Origin: Treponema sp.
GTDB lineage: Bacteria; Spirochaetota; Spirochaetia; Treponematales; Breznakiellaceae
Direction: 5' to 3'
Length of the DNA: 17,303 bases
Assembly: GCA_031263265.1 (NCBI GenBank)
Contig: JAISGE010000151.1
Coordinates: 1-17,303, forward strand
Part shown: positions 13,266 through 17,303 of the stretch, one piece after another
Layout of the letters: each line of letters starts with the position of its first letter
How positions within the stretch are numbered: position 1 is the stretch's first letter
Made by a program: the position numbers and the translations under genes
The notes under the pieces: model-generated
Database searches by the model: none
What the model was told of the DNA's origin: nothing
What the model saw: the letters and a program-made list of their open reading frames with translations, nothing else

Positions 13266-14886
13266 ATTCAGTCAGGAAGGTATTTCTCCTGAGCCGTACG
13301 TGTTCCAGGTCATAACTGAACAGATCCCGCAGATCCTGCAGCCCCAGGGCCATGAGGGCCATCCGGTCTATGCCGATACCCCAGGCAGCTACCGGGACCT
13401 TCACCCCCAAGGACTCGGTTACCTCAGCGCGGAAGATCCCAGACCCCCCTAGTTCAAACCAGCCTAAGACCGGGTGCTTGATGTGCACCTCCACTGAGGG
13501 CTCGGTAAAGGGAAAGTACCCAGGAACGTACTTTACTTCCTTGGCCCCGGCCACTTCTAGGGCAAACATCTCAAGAAAGCCCAGAAGGGTTTTGAGATTT
13601 ACCGCTTCTCCCAGAACGATTCCTTCGGTCTGGTAGAAGTCTGAAAGGTGGGTGGCATCTACCCGGTCATAGCGAAAACAGCGGACAATGCCGAAGTACT
13701 TACCGGGGATTTTTGCATGGGGAAGGGTTTTTGCAGACAGAACCGTACCTTGGCTGCGTAGTATGAGCCGTCGGGTAAAGGTCCGGTCAAATGTATAGTT
13801 CCAGCCCCGGCTTCCGGTTTTCCCCCCCTTTTCATGGGCCGCAGCTACCTGACTAAGCCAAGGCTCCTCAATAGCCGCGGCGTATTTTGGTTCTGCCAGA
13901 TGGTAGACGTCGTGAATGTCCCGGGCCGCATGAAACTGGGGCATGAAAAGGGCATCGGAATTCCAGAATTCGGTTTCTACCAGGGGGCCATCGAATTCCT
14001 CGAATCCTAAAGATACGAGTTTATCCTTCACATCTTCAAGAAATTGTGCATAAGGATTGGTCCTGCCCACCATGAGCCGGGTCGGAGGAACCTGCATATT
14101 ATACGAACGGAAGGTTTTCCCCTTCCAGGTACCCTGGCTGAGCATTTCAGGCGTGAGGGTTCCAATTTCATCCCCGGTGATTCCTGCGACTTCTAAGGCC
14201 CGTGCAAGGGCATCCCGGTCGGGGAAACCCTTTGGATTGGGGGTAAACTTGAAGATCACCCGCTCCCGGTCTATTTCCCGGAAGGCCGCAGCCGCGGCGC
14301 CCCGTTTCTTCGCAAGTCCCCCCATGAGGGTCTGTTCAGCCTCGGATAGATCAGTCCAGGGAAGCAAGCTGTTTACTGCACCGGCAGCTTTCGTTAAAAG
14401 CCCCCGAACCAAAGAAAAATATTCAGCCGCCTTACCGCTAAGGGAACTCCCCTCTTTGAGCAGTTCTGCCGTAAGCAGAACTCGCTTGTTTGCATCCATA
14501 CCCAGCACTCCCAGCTTGGAGAGGGTTCCAAAGGCGCTCCCCGCTTCTTTGGTATCCAGCCCCAGGGTTTGGGCAATCTCGGGGAGATTCAAGGCCTGGA
14601 GCGGATTTTGCCCGCGGACCAGTTCAAGGAGCCGTTCTTCAGGGCTGCCCTGTTTCTGCCATGCACGGCCCAAGTCGGTCAGTTCAAAGAAAACACCGGT
14701 TTCCCTGCGGATTTCTGCGATAATACCCTTGCCTGCAAGCCATGACAGGGCCTGATTCCCGTTACCGGGCTTGAAATTGAGTTCAGCCTCGACCTTTTCG
14801 ATGGTCATTTCATCATCCCGGGTATAATGCCGGATGATCTTGACCTCTAGAGGATGCAGATGCTTCACCACGCTTTGCATATCCAT
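13264..14886 (-). CDS. pheS: Phenylalanine--tRNA ligase alpha subunit, archaeal/eukaryotic type
   Basis: A 540-residue class II aminoacyl-tRNA synthetase subunit that charges tRNA-Phe together with PheT, which is not in the window. The N-terminal about 1-200 residues contain winged-helix-like segments (for example MTIEKVEAELNFKPGNG and LPEIAQTLGLDTKEAGSAF), found in archaeal and eukaryotic PheRS alpha but not in the usual, about 330-residue bacterial form. The catalytic core follows: motif 1 region (about 277-328), motif 2 region with VRCFRYDRVDATHLSDFYQTEG (401-422), the FELGGSGIFRAEV segment (477-489) and motif 3 GIGIDRMALMALG (503-515). Spirochaetes are known to carry archaeal-type PheRS, which supports the taxonomic guess. 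The start ATG at 14886 has AAGGA about 10 bases upstream on the - strand. The protein appears complete and intact. Confidence 0.95.
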   Translation of the reverse strand: MDMQSVVKHLHPLEVKIIRHYTRDDEMTIEKVEAELNFKPGNGNQALSWLAGKGIIAEIRRETGVFFELTDLGRAWQKQGSPEERLLELVRGQNPLQALNLPEIAQTLGLDTKEAGSAFGTLSKLGVLGMDANKRVLLTAELLKEGSSLSGKAAEYFSLVRGLLTKAAGAVNSLLPWTDLSEAEQTLMGGLAKKRGAAAAAFREIDRERVIFKFTPNPKGFPDRDALARALEVAGITGDEIGTLTPEMLSQGTWKGKTFRSYNMQVPPTRLMVGRTNPYAQFLEDVKDKLVSLGFEEFDGPLVETEFWNSDALFMPQFHAARDIHDVYHLAEPKYAAAIEEPWLSQVAAAHEKGGKTGSRGWNYTFDRTFTRRLILRSQGTVLSAKTLPHAKIPGKYFGIVRCFRYDRVDATHLSDFYQTEGIVLGEAVNLKTLLGFLEMFALEVAGAKEVKYVPGYFPFTEPSVEVHIKHPVLGWFELGGSGIFRAEVTESLGVKVPVAAWGIGIDRMALMALGLQDLRDLFSYDLEHVRLRRNTFLTE

Positions 14887-15225
14887 GATTTATTTTTCCT
14901 TATCTTCCTTACTGTATGGGGAAGCCAGCACCTTTCAGGTGCGTTGAGAAGAAGGCATCCTCATAGTAAAAAACTAAAAAGGGATCCCCGCTATAAGCCC
15001 GCCGGCGAGGTATACGCCGTTAAAATCAAAGCCGTCCATAAGGTTAGGTTTGAAGATTTAAATCGTTATGGTTTACGTCCAGCCTGTTCCTCATCCCTCG
15101 GTAAGTTTTAAGTTTTGATTGGACCCGTTGTCGAGACGTTCGATAATCCATAGAGGATAGGAAAACGGTTTTGATTAGGCTTATGCTCATAGCGTGGAAT
15201 CCCTGCTTATCCATACGTTGAGACC
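14887..15225. other. 340-base interval upstream of pheS, function unknown
   Basis: No convincing gene was seen. It contains a 6-bp hairpin with loop TTC (GCACCT/AGGTGC, 14928-14942) about 42 bases upstream of the pheS start and a 5-bp hairpin (CGGCG/CGCCG, 15003-15019). An 85-codon + strand frame (14854-15111) crosses the pheS start in antisense; its downstream half (from about 14960) has a fairly protein-like composition, but no family is recognised and no ribosome-binding site is present. The hairpin near pheS could belong to an untranslated leader. No tRNA-like or T-box-like motif was recognised. Confidence 0.4.
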
Positions 15226-15732
15226 CTATATCCGGGAAAGAAAGTGCTCAGGATCAAAATCCACCGGGGTAGTAAAATTCACCGTGGCGATTTTTTCTTC
15301 CAGGGCGTCCTTTTCCTTTTTCAAGGCGGCAAGCACTGCGGTCATTTTGCCCTGATCCAGCAAGGGTTCTTTGAGGACCTTTAGCAAGTCCCCTTCTTCA
15401 CTCTGTTCAAGTTCGTATTGTTTACACCGACGGCATTGTTTGGTTATCTGTTCATAGAACACGATCCTGGCCTTGAGGGTTTCCAGGGCGATGAGGGTAT
15501 CCCGGTTCACCTGATTGGCTTCCGCAATCCGCTGGTTCAGTTCCTGCAGGATATCCATGAGTACGCTGACCTCGGAAACGGCTTGCTCCAGGGTTTTGCC
15601 GTCACAGGGACTGGTGTTTTCTGGGGTTCCCGCGGTCTTGCTGAATTCTGCATCTTCAATGGCCGCGCTTATACTACTGATCTTTTCTTTGATCTTGTTT
15701 CGCAGCCGAAAAGAACTTGCCAAGTTTAACAT
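15226..15732 (-). CDS. DIP1984-family protein
   Basis: A 168-residue, highly charged, mostly helical and probably coiled-coil protein without signal peptide. Three points resemble the DIP1984 family (function poorly known): the opening helix with LRNKIKEKISSI; the middle TLEQAVSEVSVLMDILQELN with NQRIAEANQVNRDTL (66-80), matching the family's ring of INxTN-like residues; and the closing EEKIATVNFTTPVDF (145-159), matching the NWTT-like C-terminal motif. A CRRC pair (Cys100, Cys103) and Cys43 are unusual here and could be metal- or redox-related. The start at ATG 15732 has AGAGG 7 bases upstream on the - strand, and an extended -10 promoter lies behind it. The gene is divergent from the HAD phosphatase gene and is followed, after 340 bases, by pheS on the same strand. 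Confidence 0.62.
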   Translation of the reverse strand: MLNLASSFRLRNKIKEKISSISAAIEDAEFSKTAGTPENTSPCDGKTLEQAVSEVSVLMDILQELNQRIAEANQVNRDTLIALETLKARIVFYEQITKQCRRCKQYELEQSEEGDLLKVLKEPLLDQGKMTAVLAALKKEKDALEEKIATVNFTTPVDFDPEHFLSRI

Positions 15733-15757
15733 GCATTACCTCTTGTATTTTCAATCC

Positions 15758-15766
15758 ATTATATCA
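15758..15766 (-). promoter_or_regulatory. Extended -10 promoter of the DIP1984-family gene
   Basis: On the - strand this reads TGATATAAT: a perfect TATAAT (15763-15758) with TG one base upstream, the extended -10 form, which can work without a good -35 box. No good -35 is visible. The transcription start would be near 15751, giving a leader of about 20 bases that includes the ribosome-binding site. Confidence 0.6.
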
Positions 15767-15774
15767 CAACCCCA

Positions 15775-15790
15775 GTCTGTTGGAACAGAC
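15775..15790. promoter_or_regulatory. 16-bp dyad between divergent promoters (possible operator)
   Basis: GTCTGTT (15775-15781) and AACAGAC (15784-15790) are exact inverted 7-base arms separated by GG. The dyad covers the candidate -35 box of the HAD gene and lies 11 bases upstream of the -10 box (8 from its TG) of the divergent gene, a suitable place for a dimeric regulator of both. It does not match the LexA spacing CTGT-N8-ACAG (it has N4). Confidence 0.4.
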
Positions 15791-15807
15791 CCAAGATGGT
15801 CTATACT
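15780..15807 (+). promoter_or_regulatory. Candidate promoter of the HAD phosphatase gene
   Basis: TTGGAA (15780-15785) and TATACT (15802-15807) are separated by 16 bases. Transcription would start about 15814, which is exactly an in-frame ATG, so a leaderless transcript is possible; otherwise it gives a 27-base leader to ATG 15841. Confidence 0.45.
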
Positions 15808-15813
15808 GGGTTT

Positions 15814-16674
15814 ATGCACAACAGTCATATCCTTCAGGGGATGGATCCGGCAAACATCAAAGCCTTGGCCCTGGATTTAGATGGTACCTGTCTTGGACGT
15901 AACGCTTCCTTGAGCAGCCAGACGATCCGTGCGCTCAAAACTTGCCTTCACCGGGGCATCCGGGTGATCATCTGTACCGGCCGCTCTATAGATGCCGCCG
16001 AGCAGTACCGCCTGGCCATTGGCGCCGAGGGCCCTATGGTGTATTTCAACGGAGCGGAAGTGGTGGACATGCCCGCCGAAACCATGGTGAAGGCCACGCT
16101 CCTCAATCTTGAGGTGGTGGATTACTGCACGGATCTGTCTCGGAGCATGGGCGTGTATTATCAGGTGTATTTTCCTGGTACGCAAGAATACCCGCGGGGC
16201 ATACTCATGGCGGAACGCCGCACCCAGGAAACCGAGATGTACCGTATCCATACCGGTATACCGGCGCTGATTGGCGATTTGAAACACGCCCTTGCCAAGC
16301 CTGGGCTTCCGGGTTGTGTTAAGGGTATGTTCATCTCTGAGCCTTGGCTCCATGAGGGCATCCGGTCTCAATTAGTGGAACGTTTTGGGAGGAGTATCTA
16401 TATAGCCCGAACATCAAGTACGTTTCTGGAAATTATGGATGCCGCGGTTTCCAAAGGCATGGGCCTCCGCTGTGCTCTGGCATACCAGGGGCTTCAAGAC
16501 GCCCAAGTTATTGCGTTTGGAGATGAAGAAAACGACCTTCCTATGTTTGAAGCCGCCACGTATGCCGCGGCTCCGGCCAATGCCAAGGACGCGGTCTTAA
16601 AAGCCGCAGATATTCAGTTCGGCCCCAATACCGAAGACGGGTTGGCGAAATTGCTCGAGGATCTGTTTGGGTAA
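15814..16674 (+). CDS. Cof-type HAD-superfamily phosphatase
   Basis: A cytoplasmic hydrolase of 286 residues from this start. HAD motifs are complete: DLDGT near residue 21-25 (nucleophile Asp and acid/base Asp), ICTGRS (about 53-58, motif II), the lysine in AVSKGMGL (about 214), and GDEENDLPMF (about 236-245, motifs III/IV). The large cap domain between motifs II and III is of the Cof/IIB type, which acts on sugar phosphates and related small phosphates; the substrate is unknown. Three in-frame starts are possible: 15796, 15814 and 15841. 15796 lies upstream of the likely transcription start. 15841 gives the most family-like N-terminus, but AGGGG directly touches the ATG. 15814 coincides with the predicted transcript start. 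The gene converges on the GH43 gene, 20 bases away. Confidence 0.87.
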   Translation: MHNSHILQGMDPANIKALALDLDGTCLGRNASLSSQTIRALKTCLHRGIRVIICTGRSIDAAEQYRLAIGAEGPMVYFNGAEVVDMPAETMVKATLLNLEVVDYCTDLSRSMGVYYQVYFPGTQEYPRGILMAERRTQETEMYRIHTGIPALIGDLKHALAKPGLPGCVKGMFISEPWLHEGIRSQLVERFGRSIYIARTSSTFLEIMDAAVSKGMGLRCALAYQGLQDAQVIAFGDEENDLPMFEAATYAAAPANAKDAVLKAADIQFGPNTEDGLAKLLEDLFG

Positions 16675-16694
16675 ACCCTGGACGGCGCCGGGAC

Positions 16695-17303
16695 TTACTG
16701 CGCCTTCATCGCGCCCCAGAGGGCGATGCCGTCGGCTGAAAGCGCCGTGAACGCCTGTACCCACCTCTTGTGGTCGTCGTCCCAGGAGCGTAGAAATACC
16801 CCCTTGTAGAGAACGCCGTTCAGGGTAATGCGCGCGGTCTTGCCATCGCCGCCAAGGGACCATGTGCCAGAACCAGTGCCAGAGATTATCCCTTCAGAAG
16901 AAAATTCGTAGGTCTCGGAATTATGCGCCGTGGTGTTTATGTCCCTGCCGTGGTTTATGAGCTTCCAGACGCCGTTCAACTGCGAAGCGCTGAAATCCCG
17001 CTCGTCTCCCGCGTCATACCTGAAGGGCGCCGCTATAAGCCAGCCGTCCTCGTTCACAAACATCTCCCGTACCCGCACTTCGTGGGCTTCGGGGATGTTG
17101 TTCTTGCCGCCGACAAAACGGGTATGGTGGATAAGGTAGTACTTCCCCGTGAGGGAGTCCCGGTAGGCGCTGTTGTGTCCGGGAGAGAGGTAGCCCGTTG
17201 TTTTCGATGCGCCGCTCTCGCCTGAGATATGCGCGAACTGATAGCCGCCGATGATCTTGACCCCGTAGTTTCTGAAGTCGTAGTCGTTGCCTTCCATGGG
17301 GTG
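16695..17303 (-). CDS. GH43 endo-arabinanase-like enzyme, C-terminal part (5' end outside window)
   Basis: The frame is open to the right edge, so only the last about 202 residues are seen. They start near the end of the five-bladed propeller. GYLSPGHNSAYRD (about residues 40-52 of the visible part) carries the GHNS segment typical of arabinan endo-1,5-alpha-L-arabinosidases, followed by KYYLIHHTRF, then HEVRVREMFVNEDGWLIAAPFRYD, matching the RVR-M-DGW-P stretch at the family's catalytic domain end. The remaining about 90 residues (SQLNGVWKLINHGRD onward, with SGTGSGTWSLGGDG) form a beta-rich accessory domain as in the GH43 C-terminal domain of large extracellular arabinanases. The enzyme would hydrolyse arabinan from plant pectin, suggesting a plant-polymer-using or gut-dwelling host. 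The catalytic acid residues and signal peptide lie outside the window. The region looks GC-richer than its neighbours, hinting at later acquisition. Confidence 0.75.
   Translation of the reverse strand, partial: HPMEGNDYDFRNYGVKIIGGYQFAHISGESGASKTTGYLSPGHNSAYRDSLTGKYYLIHHTRFVGGKNNIPEAHEVRVREMFVNEDGWLIAAPFRYDAGDERDFSASQLNGVWKLINHGRDINTTAHNSETYEFSSEGIISGTGSGTWSLGGDGKTARITLNGVLYKGVFLRSWDDDHKRWVQAFTALSADGIALWGAMKAQ

Noticed and set aside
14057..14755. 232-codon + strand frame opposite pheS
   Set aside because: It is fully antisense to a confident pheS and is Ser/Arg/Pro-rich without any domain.
15130..15160. tRNA-like T-loop around GACGTTCGATAATC
   Set aside because: No acceptor, D or anticodon stems could be paired around it.
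15775..15790. SOS (LexA) box
   Set aside because: CTGT and ACAG are present but separated by 4 bases, not 8, and neither neighbouring gene is a repair gene.
1..17303. CRISPR array, insertion sequence or phage module
   Set aside because: No regularly spaced direct repeats, transposase, integrase or phage structural gene was seen.

Overview
The window reads as part of a spirochaete chromosome, most likely Treponema or a close relative. The grounds are an archaeal-type PheS with a long N-terminal extension (the form known in spirochaetes), a large LptD-like barrel protein next to a membrane-anchored SurA-like isomerase, a DUF115/MptE-like protein, and a stand-alone nitrogen-PTS-type IIA protein. 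By eye the base composition is near 50% GC. Species assignment is inference; no rRNA or tRNA gene is visible. No insertion sequence, CRISPR array or phage gene was seen.

Region 1 (1-4298, + strand): the 3' end of an LptD-like outer-membrane gene, an intergenic region with two hairpins, a SurA/PpiD-like peptidyl-prolyl isomerase and a DUF115 (MptE-like) protein. The first two fit an outer-membrane assembly function. Region 2 (4335-7956, - strand): read from high to low coordinates, an MFS transporter, a secreted M23 peptidase, ribosomal protein S21 and a lipoprotein phosphodiester glycosidase. Two strong hairpins lie 3' of rpsU. Region 3 (7957-9804): a PtsN-like EIIA gene (+) with a promoter placed so close to its ATG that the mRNA could be leaderless, converging on a secreted HEAT-repeat protein (-); two near-perfect hairpins fill the gap.

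Region 4 (10060-13248, + strand): a tightly coupled unit of an NfeD-like membrane protein and two diverged flotillin/SPFH proteins, with overlapping reading frames. This is the most system-like part of the window, probably a membrane-microdomain scaffold. Region 5 (13264-15732, - strand): a DIP1984-family protein upstream, a 340-base stretch of unknown function, and pheS. Region 6 (15814-17303): a Cof-type HAD phosphatase (+), divergent from the DIP1984-family gene across a small region with a 16-bp dyad, then the C-terminal part of a GH43 arabinanase (-) cut by the window end and GC-richer than its surroundings.

Recurring non-coding patterns: short perfect inverted repeats between genes, two of which (1026-1058 and 8021-8055) share a 15-base identical core and look like copies of one dispersed element; and -10 boxes lying only about 6-11 bases from start codons that lack a clear Shine-Dalgarno sequence (ptsN, HEAT gene, M23 gene, HAD gene).
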